NCBI GenBank assembly: GCA_015832175.1
Contig: WJXW01000020.1
Location: 247,489-311,488, forward strand
Direction: 5' to 3'
Length of the DNA: 64,000 nt
Origin: Paraphaeosphaeria minitans
Lineage: Eukaryota > Ascomycota > Dothideomycetes > Pleosporales > Didymosphaeriaceae
Shown here piece after piece: positions 22,945-32,802 of this stretch. The position numbers and the translations under genes are program-made. Position 1 is the first letter of the stretch. The number at the start of each line of letters is the position of its first letter. Below the pieces are notes generated by a model. It was not told where the DNA came from. It searched no databases and worked only from the letters and a program-made list of their open reading frames with translations.

Positions 22945-25599
22945 TTGCTTTCCGAAATCGAAGAACTGCTGTATGAATAGGGGAGAGAGCCACTTGTGTC
23001 TTATGGTGAGGTGAAAGTGGACAGCCGTAGAACGCTTACCCATAAAGCCTGCTCAGGGCGCTATCGGTAGGACTCAATCAGCCAATCGGGGAACCTGCCC
23101 TGCAAATGGCCACGCATACGCTTTGGGGTCGCCTTGGCCACGCGTAGGTGACTCATGGAAAGAGCCACAACCATGCATGCTACGGAATCTCGGGCGCGCA
23201 TGTCGACCGATGCTTGGGGCGCCCGCGGGCTAGGCTGAAACCTTCGTCCTCCATTGGTACAACCGCTTTGGGAGGTTCACCATTAGCCACGTGGTTGCGC
23301 ATAATAAATACGTTGTGGTCTAAACAACGTCATCGTCGACTCTTGCAATGAGCTCCTAATCTTGAGAATGGTACCCAGCGCCTGGAGGCTTCCCGACGTA
23401 CACCCTGCGGCACAGAATCGCGGGCGGTGGAACAAGCTGATGAGGCCCACCTCTATTGGTGCCATGAGTGTCCGCAGAATGTGACCGTCGTGCTAGCTGG
23501 CATAACACTCGTTTCCCATCCCGCCCGTCGTTCTGCGATGCAGGCTTGTGTCATGCAAACATTTACGCCTGTTGGTCCTTCCGATAATCCTAAGCGCCAC
23601 AAATCCCTGCCATGCAGTACTATATCCACTAAAACTGTTCTGAAGTGCAAGCATTATACTGTAGCAAGCATTTGCCTTCCCGACGCGTACGGCAATTTGG
23701 GCGAGAACTAAAGGATGTTAACACAGGAGCGGACTCGATTAGCCAGTCGACTTTCCCGACGGCTACTACAGATGATCCACCAAAAAGCCGCAGACGTCTT
23801 CACCTCCCTGCCCAGTTGGAACACGGCTACCGCGGATTATCAGCTATGAACGACTAAAACTGGGAGTGATCGCCAGTGGAAGTGTCATGTTTGGACCTCC
23901 AATAAAGCCAGCGATGCTGCTCCCCTGCAGTTCATGCTTGCACAAGCTTGGACCTTCCAGCTCTGTGACATGGCGCATAACGCACCGCTCTAACGATCCG
24001 ATGCATGTGGCCAAGGCTGGAGATGTGGGCTAGCACATAGGTAACCTCGTCGTCCGAGCCTACAGAACGCAGTGGGTGGGTGTGCAATATCGCAACACGC
24101 AAGACACGACGCTCTTCTTCAGACCGACACCCACATGTCCGAGCTACTACAACGCTTGATATAACACAAGTTAGGAGTCTACAATCTAGACAGCTATTTC
24201 TTTATGCCCTTTAGAACTCCACAGAGCCAAATCTACAGATTACTGCCAGTTTCGTCCCATGGTGTCGTCATGTAGTACGTAGCCACACTGATGGGGCAGA
24301 TCTGAACAAGAGCATCTCAATAAGCTTGTTCAATGAGGATGCTTGTTCAAAGGCTTTGAAGACCTCGCCGCTGTCTTTGGAATGTGAAAGTCAATAGACA
24401 AACCCAAAATGTTTTTGTAGGCGAGAAGCTGCATTTTTTAGTTGGGGAGTTGACGATGACGGAGTTGGCGATTCCATTCAGAATGCCCAAACCGACATGG
24501 CCGCTCATGAACAGTTCCTATAAACCAATATCATTCCAGGGCATAGCCGGGTTGGCTCCGAGAATCTGTTCGTTACAATGCCGAGTTGTCGTGGGATGAG
24601 AAGATTGATTACACGCACTTGAAGCATGTGGCACAGACGCAGAAGAACCGCGCCTATCACCGCCCAGTCGTCCTTGGGAAACAAAATGGCACAAAGACCG
24701 TGAAAGACTCAAGTTATCGAAGCTACCCGCCTTGCTCTCAGAGTCTCTTCGCCTGCTGCTCTTTGATCTCCTTATTGGGGCCAACGTGTCCGGCTTCTTC
24801 CTTGTCAAGCGGTGCGTCGGGAATGGATCACGGCATTGCGGCTCTGCTCTGGATACGGCTAAATCTGAGCTCGGGAGGGGCCCAGGTCAGCTTGCCGAAG
24901 CTCATCGTCTGTTAAGCAGGTGTAAAGGTTCTCCACCTCCTCCACATCTTTGCGCATATGCATGCAAAGTAGGTCTGGTGTTGTGAATGGCATGTTCTAC
25001 AGCAGGGCTGCAAAGATTAATTGGAATTTCCTAGGGCGGCCGCCCACGCCAAGTCTGCAGCTGCATGATTGGAAAAGGCAACGCACTGTCACGCCGCGCA
25101 ACCACCGTGCACCCGAGGGCGTGGGACAAGAGTCAACCGACACAGGATTAGGCAACGGCCCAACAAGCCTATGCGTCTTTATCTACAATATGCGCGAAGC
25201 TAGGAACCTTGTAGGTGCGCCGCCATTCGATTGCGCCGTGACAATTACCGCCATTGCCTTGTCTCAAGATGCCTACCACTCCTAGATACCTCCTTGCGTG
25301 TCCAAATAGGTCCTTTATCTCTGCCCACTGACTCTTGCACACTTTGAGGTTTCACTACATCGGTGAGTCGTTGCTTCGAAGATATGACAGCCCATTGCGT
25401 GTTTCCACGTCTGCAAATAGCCACTGAAACTTGTACGCTGGGTGTTGGACGGTGACGTCTGGAGCTGAAGGCGCCCACAAGGCTGGCTGCACTCAACACA
25501 AACAAGCTCAGCTATCACCATGAGCAAGACAAATGTTTTCTCAGTCACCACGCTTTATCTTTGTGAAGGTCGCGTCGAGGAATCTAACGAAAACGGACC
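22945..25599. other. Gene-free stretch
   Basis: About 2.6 kb. Several frames of 60-110 codons overlap on both strands without recognisable motifs or convincing introns. I support no gene here. Confidence 0.4.
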
Positions 25600-26991
25600 A
25601 TGGCGCACCAGAATAGCGATCCAACTGTGGACGGCCCGATCCAATGCGATATACCATTTTACGAAAACAACCCCGATAGAGAGACCAAGACTCTTACTCA
25701 CGACCGATTCGAAAATGTCATACAACTGCAAGAGAGTTTGGGGAAAGTAAGAGAGTTGCTTCTTCTGAAAAGAGCCAGAGTACGCACGTCCGCCAAACAA
25801 GTTCAAAGCAAGCGGATCGAAACCGGAAATGTAGAAGTGGGATTCATGAACAATCTCCGAGAGTTCATATTCGCGATAAAGCAAGGGCTCCCACCAGAAC
25901 TGTACCTTGCTTATGAGAAGCTCTCATCGACAAGAAATGATCTCTCGGTCATTGAAGACGATTATCTTCAAAGCGAAAGAGAGCTCACGAGCGCCGAGTG
26001 GGCTTACCTGGACCAGGAGAATGACTTCTTTCAGATCGACCTTCGCCAGCTTCTGGACAATATCAGAAATGAGACTTCTTGCGACAACAGATTTGCGAAG
26101 CACTTTGTACCTCTGTCTTTGTCCTCATCACACAGCGTTACATCATCAGCGACACGACCACCGCAGTCAACGACGGCCTTGCCGTCTCTACGTTCACCGC
26201 TACCACCACCACCACCACCTCCTCCTCCTCCTCCTCCTCCTCCTCCTCCTCCTCCTCCTCCTCCTCCTCCTCATCATCATCATCATCATCATCATCTTCG
26301 TCCTCATCCTCCGGCTCCACAGCGAACGACGTCAACTGAAAGAGCGGAACCAGAACCCCACATGCACCAGGAAGAACACGGGGTCGTCACAAGAAAACTC
26401 CATGCTCTGAACAAGAAATTCGATAGCCTGCGAAAAGAACAAGTTGACCGCATCGACAGCGGCCAAGTCTATGAGAGCGGTACTGAAGATGACCCAGTCA
26501 TTGATCTTGGGCAATCAGAATTCACTACGACCTATTTCGACGTGTTATTCCAGATGTCGATTCATGAGGTCGTGGTTCAGAGACTCAAAAGCCAGGCTCT
26601 GGTTCAAAGACGTAATTCTGCACCTGTGAATTCATATTCACCATCGGCCTTCACCTTTGATCCTCTATCAGTAGCGTTCACGGAACCGACAACGATGTCA
26701 TCACTCGGACGAGATATCTTAGTCGAAGAACGGCTATGCAGTTGGCTCTTAGAGTATCCAGAATCGAGCTTTGTTGAGAAAAACCTACGTTCCAGTCGGC
26801 TACAAGAGAGGGCGTTCACTCGCCGGAGCCTGATGACAATACTTGGAAAGAGCTGGTTATCCGAGATTGTCGGCAATCAAACGCAGATAGACTGGCAGAA
26901 CATTAACATGAAGTCTCCGTGCTTGGTGACGATGATGTATCTCTACGAGATGTGTGGGAGGATCCCACATGTGAGGCTCACCACGTGCTGA
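25600..26991 (+). CDS. Unrecognised coiled-coil protein with Pro and His tracts
   Basis: A 463-residue frame from an ATG in good context (GGACCATGGC). Residues 35-165 are charged and helical, likely coiled coil. Then come about 24 prolines and 8 histidines encoded by a CCA/CCT/CAT trinucleotide run at 26202-26296, then a region rich in charged residues. No family is recognised. Near the 3' end another frame (26919-27191, DVWEDPTCEAHHVLTRR) looks as protein-like as the annotated one, so a missed intron or a frameshift around 26900 may have altered the last 25 residues. The repeat-length change alters tract length only in steps of whole residues. Confidence 0.55.
   Translation: MAHQNSDPTVDGPIQCDIPFYENNPDRETKTLTHDRFENVIQLQESLGKVRELLLLKRARVRTSAKQVQSKRIETGNVEVGFMNNLREFIFAIKQGLPPELYLAYEKLSSTRNDLSVIEDDYLQSERELTSAEWAYLDQENDFFQIDLRQLLDNIRNETSCDNRFAKHFVPLSLSSSHSVTSSATRPPQSTTALPSLRSPLPPPPPPPPPPPPPPPPPPPPPPPHHHHHHHHLRPHPPAPQRTTSTERAEPEPHMHQEEHGVVTRKLHALNKKFDSLRKEQVDRIDSGQVYESGTEDDPVIDLGQSEFTTTYFDVLFQMSIHEVVVQRLKSQALVQRRNSAPVNSYSPSAFTFDPLSVAFTEPTTMSSLGRDILVEERLCSWLLEYPESSFVEKNLRSSRLQERAFTRRSLMTILGKSWLSEIVGNQTQIDWQNINMKSPCLVTMMYLYEMCGRIPHVRLTTC
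26202..26296. repeat. Compound (CCA)n(CCT)n(CAT)n trinucleotide repeat
   Basis: Uninterrupted trinucleotide runs, about 18 of them CCT. In the coding frame they give polyproline followed by polyhistidine. Confidence 0.9.
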
Positions 26992-27533
26992 CAAGGCGTA
27001 TGCCCGATCAGTATGGCTTTTATGAAATCAATCCAAATTTTCCTGAGATCTTGACGGGTTTCTTGTCATCAGTATCATCATCTTGCGCTTACGCTCAGCA
27101 TGCTAGACAACAAAGAGTCGTTGGTGAAGTGCACGTCCTAGCTTTGTTGCCCACGCTAGCTTATGATGACAGAGATGTTAAAAGCTCTTGAATGTGACTC
27201 CCTCCCCTGGTGAAGTACTTAAAGGACCCGGTGAGCCGTCCGCTACAAGCAAGGGCCGTACAACCTTTCTTACAAAGAGTAACACCATTGAGACTTAGAG
27301 CTGGTAAAGACGAACAGGACTTTGAGCACAGACTTTGGTAAATCTTCAGGACTTATATGAGACCCAAGCGACTGCAGTAGCAAGAGAATAACACACCATG
27401 GGGAGTAGTACCGCGACAAAGAAACTGGTGATAAAGCAGGGTGGTCAAAGGGCACTACCTAGTAGTAAAGCACCGCAACTTGGCATTCGAAAGTCAAAAC
27501 GACACTTCTGATCCCAAGGTCCTTGGGGCCCTT

Positions 27534-28886
27534 ATGAGAGACGCTATGGCTCCAAAGGATGATGATGCAGATGATGTACCAATGCTGTCTCCAGTAGCTG
27601 ACTCGCTTACGCTCAGCCCAGCCCGCCGCCAGCTCGGGCCAGGCTCCATCATAGCAATTGATAACTCAGACTGTATGATCGACCTCGGCGATAGAGTCAT
27701 CGTGGAGGCTGTGTCCAAGGCCGCCGACAAGGGATATCAGAACGACATCGACCCTGACAATTCCAGCTTCAACTCCGCCGCGGACTGGGCGAAGCTGGAA
27801 GACCTTAAAGCAAAGGAAGGTCAGTTCTGGGAGAACATAAAAGACGTGCGTTGCAGTGAGAGATACGGGAAGACGAATAGGCGCACGTGCCTACTTCGCT
27901 ATGAAGGATACGGCAGAGATCTCAGGTGTAGCGACAGCAGCATGGCCAAGCTGTTGACCGCGAAGAAGCTGAAAGAATATCTAGACAAAATAACGTCATC
28001 CGGAATCGTGCCAGCCGCCACCAAAAACCTTAGAAGGCTCAACAAACAGCAGACATCCTCTCCAGTGCATGGAGCCATGGCGACGAAGAATCACGAGATC
28101 AACTCTAGTGCTTCAGTCGTCAAGTCAGTGGAGACGCTGCCTCGGCGAGGCTCTATAGCTCCAAAGACTCGGCTGAATGGAGGCGCAAGTTATACAATCG
28201 TAGCGAAAAACATTCTGGCCTGTAGACGATCGCATGCCCAGCAAGTAACAGATGGCACACGTTGCATCGTTCGAGACCAAGATGGACTGCACGAATACAT
28301 GACATGGTCTCAGATTCAACAGAAGGAGGCCCGAGGCGAAGCCTGCTTTCCGGACGAAGATTATGGTCAAGGACTACACCCGAAGGTCGATCGAGAGTTC
28401 TTGGACAAATGTAGGGGCGGAAATAAGCTCGATAGCACCACAGATATCAACGTTCACGATGCGATTATCTACGCTTCCAAGGACAACACTATATACTACA
28501 TCACAGTCTTCTGGTCGCTCAAAGACAACATGAAAGCAGCAAATCTATACAACAAGAGGAAAAAGAACGAGTACGATTACGAAGGCCCAATTCGGAGTAG
28601 CTCAACCAGTTTTCTTGAGGCTGGTGGCAGAAGAGATAGCTTTGCATCGATTCTGGAAAAGAGACAGCCAGACATGTGGACGCAATTTGTGAACTCGAAG
28701 AAAAAGGGAACGGCTCGGGAAGGGTCTCCAACACCTCAAGCATACGTGGCGGCGCAGGTTGTCGAGGTGGTCAGAGCCATTCTTCATGGCGCAATGAACG
28801 AAATGAAAGAGATGCATCAACATTGTATCGAAGAGATGCGTCAATACTGTATCGAAGCTCGAATGAGTGCAAAAAGGGGACGTTAA
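27534..28886 (+). CDS. Unrecognised basic protein
   Basis: A 450-residue frame from ATG 27534 (MRDAMAPKDDD); the open frame extends to 27441 without an ATG, so an upstream exon is possible. The protein begins with an acidic Asp-rich stretch, has a conserved-looking middle (WENIKDVRCSERYGKTNRR, then CLLRYEGYGRDLRC), a Lys-rich segment, and ends in a helix with two near-identical heptads (EMHQHCIEEMRQYCIEA) and a basic tail. The His/Cys heptad repeat suggests a short coiled coil, perhaps for dimerisation. I assign no function. Confidence 0.55.
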   Translation: MRDAMAPKDDDADDVPMLSPVADSLTLSPARRQLGPGSIIAIDNSDCMIDLGDRVIVEAVSKAADKGYQNDIDPDNSSFNSAADWAKLEDLKAKEGQFWENIKDVRCSERYGKTNRRTCLLRYEGYGRDLRCSDSSMAKLLTAKKLKEYLDKITSSGIVPAATKNLRRLNKQQTSSPVHGAMATKNHEINSSASVVKSVETLPRRGSIAPKTRLNGGASYTIVAKNILACRRSHAQQVTDGTRCIVRDQDGLHEYMTWSQIQQKEARGEACFPDEDYGQGLHPKVDREFLDKCRGGNKLDSTTDINVHDAIIYASKDNTIYYITVFWSLKDNMKAANLYNKRKKNEYDYEGPIRSSSTSFLEAGGRRDSFASILEKRQPDMWTQFVNSKKKGTAREGSPTPQAYVAAQVVEVVRAILHGAMNEMKEMHQHCIEEMRQYCIEARMSAKRGR

Positions 28887-29259
28887 GGTTGCAAAGTGAT
28901 GAGTTGGATTGCTAGGTTCTGAGAGATTGCGGGCATCACACTGCTGACAGTCTTTGCTTCCTTGGTGCTAGCGGCGAGTTCTGCACTAGCGATCGACTTG
29001 GCTATGTTTGCTTTCGTCTCCATCGATATTGTTGTTTTCTTTTGTGCAAACCGAAATAACGTTACTCAAGTACTACCTGCTAGAAGTGAACGAAAATGAT
29101 GCTAAACGCGAGGGCCGGGGCAGAGTGGAGTAGCAATTATGTATGGATAAGTGTGCGATGATCGCCATATGGTTGATGGTGGATGCTAATTTCCGTAGTC
29201 ATATTCAGAAGCCAATGGGATTTATCTGTCTTAGAGTCGCTTGGAGTTGTCGGCAACAT
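28887..29259. other. Intergenic spacer
   Basis: About 370 bp of AT-richer sequence between the basic-protein gene and the first 146-bp inverted-repeat element. Nothing recognised. Confidence 0.5.
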
Positions 29260-29405
29260 TAACATCCCTTCCAGTGTGACGAAAAACACTGTGTGCCGAA
29301 AAGAGCCAATGAAACAAAGCGCTGCGTCAGGAAATCTGCCGTCTTTGCGCTCCTATTGGTTGATTCCGGCACACGAGGATTTTCGTCACACAGGGAGGGA
29401 TGTTA
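29260..29405. mobile_element. 146-bp inverted-repeat element, copy A (MITE-like)
   Basis: Begins TAACATCCC and ends GGGATGTTA. The arms pair imperfectly over about 50 bp: GTGTGACGAAAA, then GTGTGCCG, then CCAAT on the left, and their complements on the right. TA at both ends fits a Tc1/mariner-type duplication. TTATATAG follows directly on the right. Length and layout are the same as copy B at 29546-29691. Confidence 0.75.
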
Positions 29406-29545
29406 TATAGCATAGGCGCAGACTTGTGCACAATAGAAGGCTTCACTACATCATGCACGAAGGCACCAACGTTAATGTAAATTTAGTATCTTCAGAGAGA
29501 TGGTCAGTCTAAAGTAGACCCAGAAAGTATAAACGGAAAATTGTG

Positions 29546-29691
29546 TAACGTCCGTCACTGTGTAGCGAATCACACGGTGTGCCGAGGCCAACCAATCAGC
29601 TTACCGATATCACGGACTTTTCCTCGATTTCCGCGAGCTGATTGGTCGGTCTCGTCACACTGTATGATTCGCTACACAGTGACGGAGGTTA
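29546..29691. mobile_element. 146-bp inverted-repeat element, copy B (MITE-like)
   Basis: Begins TAACGTCCGTCACTGTG and ends CACAGTGACGGAGGTTA. The arms pair over about 55 bp, including CTGTGTAGCGAATCA and ACCAATCAGCT. A central spacer of about 33 bp separates the arms. TA flanks both ends and a TTATATAT TATA-like box straddles the right end. Aligned to copy A it shares the termini, GTGT, CGAA, ACAC, GTGTGCCGA and CCAAT at the same positions, so both belong to one diverged family. Confidence 0.8.
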
Positions 29692-29706
29692 TATATCTAA
29701 CGCAGC

Positions 29707-31971
29707 TTGAAAGAACAACACAGGCGTGAAGGGGAACAACGCAGGCGCGAAGAGGAACAACGCAGGCGCGAGGCGGCGGAGCGGGCCCAGGATAGGGCCG
29801 AAGAGAAAACGCGCAAGACAACTCTTCCGGAGTTCCTCGACGCCTGCCACACTCATCTACACTCCGGTCTCACTGTGCAGACTGATACGACTTTGTCGAC
29901 GCGGGGCGACCCTGCAAATGCGACTAACAAGCTTCGACCCGAAAATCTCGTTCAATGGGAGGATTTCCCAGCACAGCAGGCAGCGATCTGGGACGTGCTT
30001 ATGGCGTCCGACTTCGCCTCGGAGCGACACTTCACATCGCTGCACACGTTGGAAGAATCTGGGCAAGCGATCCTGCGCAAGATGATGAGTTCTGAACTCG
30101 ATCTCCATCTCTTTCAGCGTTCCACCGTAGACGACCCTGTCGCGTCTATTATTGAACGACTATACGATCAACGAACACTACGACGTACATTTGGACTCAA
30201 AGGCTCAGTACAGTTTGAGAACCATGCCAACACCCTTAGCCCGGAAACAGAACTAGCGGAGGGTATGGGATCCATGACCGTCTCCGGGGCTCGGCGACGA
30301 CGGTCACCACGCCTACAGGCCCGGGCCGAGAACAACTCGCTAGATCGCCCAGAAGCAGTAACCGCACCACGCGCCGGCACAGCACGATCGTCCCGGCCTC
30401 GAGCCGATCAGTTTTGCGTCTACAACACCAGCATTCAGAACAGAGAGACTCGCGTCGCGGCCTACATCACCGAATACAAGCCTCCGCACAAACTGCCGCT
30501 CGGGTGCATCTACGAGGGTTTGGAGGATATGAAACTGGACGAGGTGGCCCAGTGTCGCGAAACGGATACTCCGCGCGACCGCTTCCGACGGCTAATGGCT
30601 GCCGTCATCACACAAGCATTCTCTTATATGGTCAAGCTTGGGGTGGAGTATGGTTGCGTGTGCACCGGCGAAGCATTCGTCTTTCTACGGGTTCCCGACG
30701 ACCCTAGGACAGTCCATTACTTCTTGTCTGTCCCCAAAGGGGACGTCGGCGGCGCTACGGGGTGGGCGCCCGATTCAGACGGACCGAATCGCCTGCATCT
30801 AACAGCGGTTGGGCAGATGCTGGCTTTCACACTGCAGGCGTTAAAAACCCCCCCTCGCAGCCACCAGTGGCGTGTCGAAGCCGCCTCTGGGCTCAACAGC
30901 TGGGAGATTGTGTATGAAGACCTACTAGATGCTATCCCCGAAGAGGACGCGCCGTCATCAGAGTACCGCCCGCCTCGGCACGACGAGTTTCTTCGCATGT
31001 CACCCGTCCAGCTCCGGCGAAGGTATGCCCCCATCAGCTCCCCAAGCTGCGCACGGCCACAGGACCAGCACGCCGCCAGCGACGAAGAACCGGACTTTGA
31101 TACTCCGAGCCGACGGCGACCTTCACCTCAGGGCTTGTCTCGCGCACAGGCCACCAGCAGCAGCTCCTCGCCTAGCCAGAGTTCGCGCAGAGGACGGAGT
31201 GGACAGTTTTGCACGCAAAACTGTCTGCTAGGGTTAGTCAATGGGGGTCTGCTTGATATGTCTTGTCCAAATGTTCGAGATCATGGGCGAAGTCATCATC
31301 AGATCGACCGACCCACCTTCCTCGCTTCCATACGCCAACAGCTTTCAAGCGACTTAGATACCGACTGCAAGCCCGTGAGTCTGCCTGGCGCTTGCGGCGT
31401 TTTATTCCGAGTCCGGCTGAAATCGCACGGATACACAGTAGCAGCCAAGTGCACACCCATTGATTTTGTTCCTCGTCTCCAACATGAGGCTGCCGTGTAC
31501 GACATGCTCCGTCCGATCCAGGGCATTCATGTGCCAGTTCATCTGGGAAACATAGACCTGGCAACTCCTTATTACTACGAGGGGATTTGTGAGCTTGTCC
31601 ACATGATGTTTCTTAGTTTTGGAGGGAAACGGATCTCCCAATGCCTGACGACCGGGAATATGCCACTTATTACTACACAGGTTGACGACTCAGCGCAGGC
31701 GATCCACAACCTTGGAGTCTTGCATAAGGACCTCGAACCTCGCAACATACTATGGAATGAGGACACTGGTCGAGTAATGTTGATTGATTTCGACCGGGCC
31801 GAGGAGGTTAAGCAACGAACCGTACTAGGTATCATCTCGGCAAACCGAAAGAGGAAGAGAGTGCCCGATGCAAGTATGGCTAAGCAAGGAGGGGATAGGT
31901 CTTCTGTATTTGCGCGGGAAAGACAGCGTGCGGCTATCGAACTACGTGGCCTCAGGCTTATTCCCCAGTAG
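29707..31971 (+). CDS. Nuclease-like plus kinase-like fusion protein, 5' end missing
   Basis: A 754-codon frame. Residues 1-40 (from 29707) are a charged helix built on 21-bp DNA repeats; TLPEFLDACHTHL follows at about 39. Residues 231-345 (from RADQFCVYNTS), with ITEYKPPHKLPLG and AAVITQAFSYMV, resemble a PD-(D/E)XK-type nuclease core with E-x-K. The C-terminus is a compact protein-kinase-like fold: GVLFRV, TVAAK (ATP-binding Lys), HEAAVYDML (helix C Glu), HKDLEPRN near 673 (catalytic loop) and LIDFDRAE near 692 (metal-binding Asp). This two-domain layout is common as a multicopy family in Pezizomycotina and recalls Crinkler-type nuclease-kinase proteins; that link is inference. The frame has no ATG until 30001; a stop at 29698 and inverted-repeat copy B sit directly upstream, so the original start exon seems lost or lies beyond an intron ending CTAACGCAG at 29704. 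Confidence 0.7.
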   Translation: MKEQHRREGEQRRREEEQRRREAAERAQDRAEEKTRKTTLPEFLDACHTHLHSGLTVQTDTTLSTRGDPANATNKLRPENLVQWEDFPAQQAAIWDVLMASDFASERHFTSLHTLEESGQAILRKMMSSELDLHLFQRSTVDDPVASIIERLYDQRTLRRTFGLKGSVQFENHANTLSPETELAEGMGSMTVSGARRRRSPRLQARAENNSLDRPEAVTAPRAGTARSSRPRADQFCVYNTSIQNRETRVAAYITEYKPPHKLPLGCIYEGLEDMKLDEVAQCRETDTPRDRFRRLMAAVITQAFSYMVKLGVEYGCVCTGEAFVFLRVPDDPRTVHYFLSVPKGDVGGATGWAPDSDGPNRLHLTAVGQMLAFTLQALKTPPRSHQWRVEAASGLNSWEIVYEDLLDAIPEEDAPSSEYRPPRHDEFLRMSPVQLRRRYAPISSPSCARPQDQHAASDEEPDFDTPSRRRPSPQGLSRAQATSSSSSPSQSSRRGRSGQFCTQNCLLGLVNGGLLDMSCPNVRDHGRSHHQIDRPTFLASIRQQLSSDLDTDCKPVSLPGACGVLFRVRLKSHGYTVAAKCTPIDFVPRLQHEAAVYDMLRPIQGIHVPVHLGNIDLATPYYYEGICELVHMMFLSFGGKRISQCLTTGNMPLITTQVDDSAQAIHNLGVLHKDLEPRNILWNEDTGRVMLIDFDRAEEVKQRTVLGIISANRKRKRVPDASMAKQGGDRSSVFARERQRAAIELRGLRLIPQ
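29713..29775 (+). repeat. 21-bp tandem repeat, three units
   Basis: Three units of GAACAACGCAGGCGCGAAG plus two bases, in phase with the reading frame, encoding repeated EQRRREE-type heptads of the N-terminal helix. Confidence 0.85.
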
Positions 31972-32314
31972 TTAGAGTTGGTATTCAGCGGCGGGCCTGG
32001 CTTTTTTTCAGGTCACAGCCACAGTCAATTCGCCATGACCGCGCGCCGCAAGCGTCGGATCGCGCGCGTTTTCGCAAAGGCATATGGAAAGCAGATTCTG
32101 AACCTCTTAGTTTTATCCTTCTTAAGAGAATCTGGCTTACCGGCTGTCTTAAAGCAGTATTTGCTTAAGGTGCGGCATCGTTGTTGACACGGTGAGGCCC
32201 ACATCTAAAGACTGCCGTCCACTCCCTCTTTGAAACACTGCCCAGCCACCCATGATTGCATTAGGCAGTTGATGGTGGTTGAGCCACGTTGCTACGTGTA
32301 CCTTGACCTCGCTT

Positions 32315-32737
32315 ATGCCTAAGGCGTGCAAGCTCAAGCCGAAGCCGAAGCCAACATCCAAGGCCAAATCCATGGCTACAACCAAGACGGCAGGGCACAG
32401 CCGTTCCGGAATCGACTCTAAAGATAGTGGAGAGTGGTTCCACATCAACGATGATTTCACAATGCCGGACTCGAATGCATCGCGACCTACTCTGTACGAA
32501 GCTACAGACGCTTCGCATTTAGTAGGCTATGGTGATGAGTGGTCGCTGATCGTTACAAGCCAACGGAATCCAACTAGCATGGGACTAGTAGACGCGTTCG
32601 CACGGTTTCGTGGCGGGTGCGAATTGGAGAACCCGGAGTCGAGGAATCCGAGCCCGATCAAGCGGCCACGGTTGCAGGCCCATCTGCAGCTCTGCCTCCT
32701 TTTGGTCACCATTCTTTGGCTTAACCTCGATCCCTGA
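32315..32737 (+). CDS. Short hypothetical protein
   Basis: A 140-residue ATG frame with a Lys/Pro-rich start (MPKACKLKPKPKP), an acidic middle (GEWFHINDDF), a basic PSPIKRPRLQ block that could be a nuclear signal, and a hydrophobic end (LCLLLVTILWLNL). The sharp change at the end suggests that the real gene may splice or be cut short here. No family recognised; it may not be a gene. Confidence 0.3.
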   Translation: MPKACKLKPKPKPTSKAKSMATTKTAGHSRSGIDSKDSGEWFHINDDFTMPDSNASRPTLYEATDASHLVGYGDEWSLIVTSQRNPTSMGLVDAFARFRGGCELENPESRNPSPIKRPRLQAHLQLCLLLVTILWLNLDP

Positions 32738-32802
32738 GAAGAGGACAGCACGCGAGGTGAAATTAACTGTAGTATGGGAGACGTTTGTTACATTGACTTC
32801 CT

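Noticed and set aside
26138..26335. Poly-Glu/Asp frame on the minus strand
   Set aside because: Merely the complement of the trinucleotide repeat.
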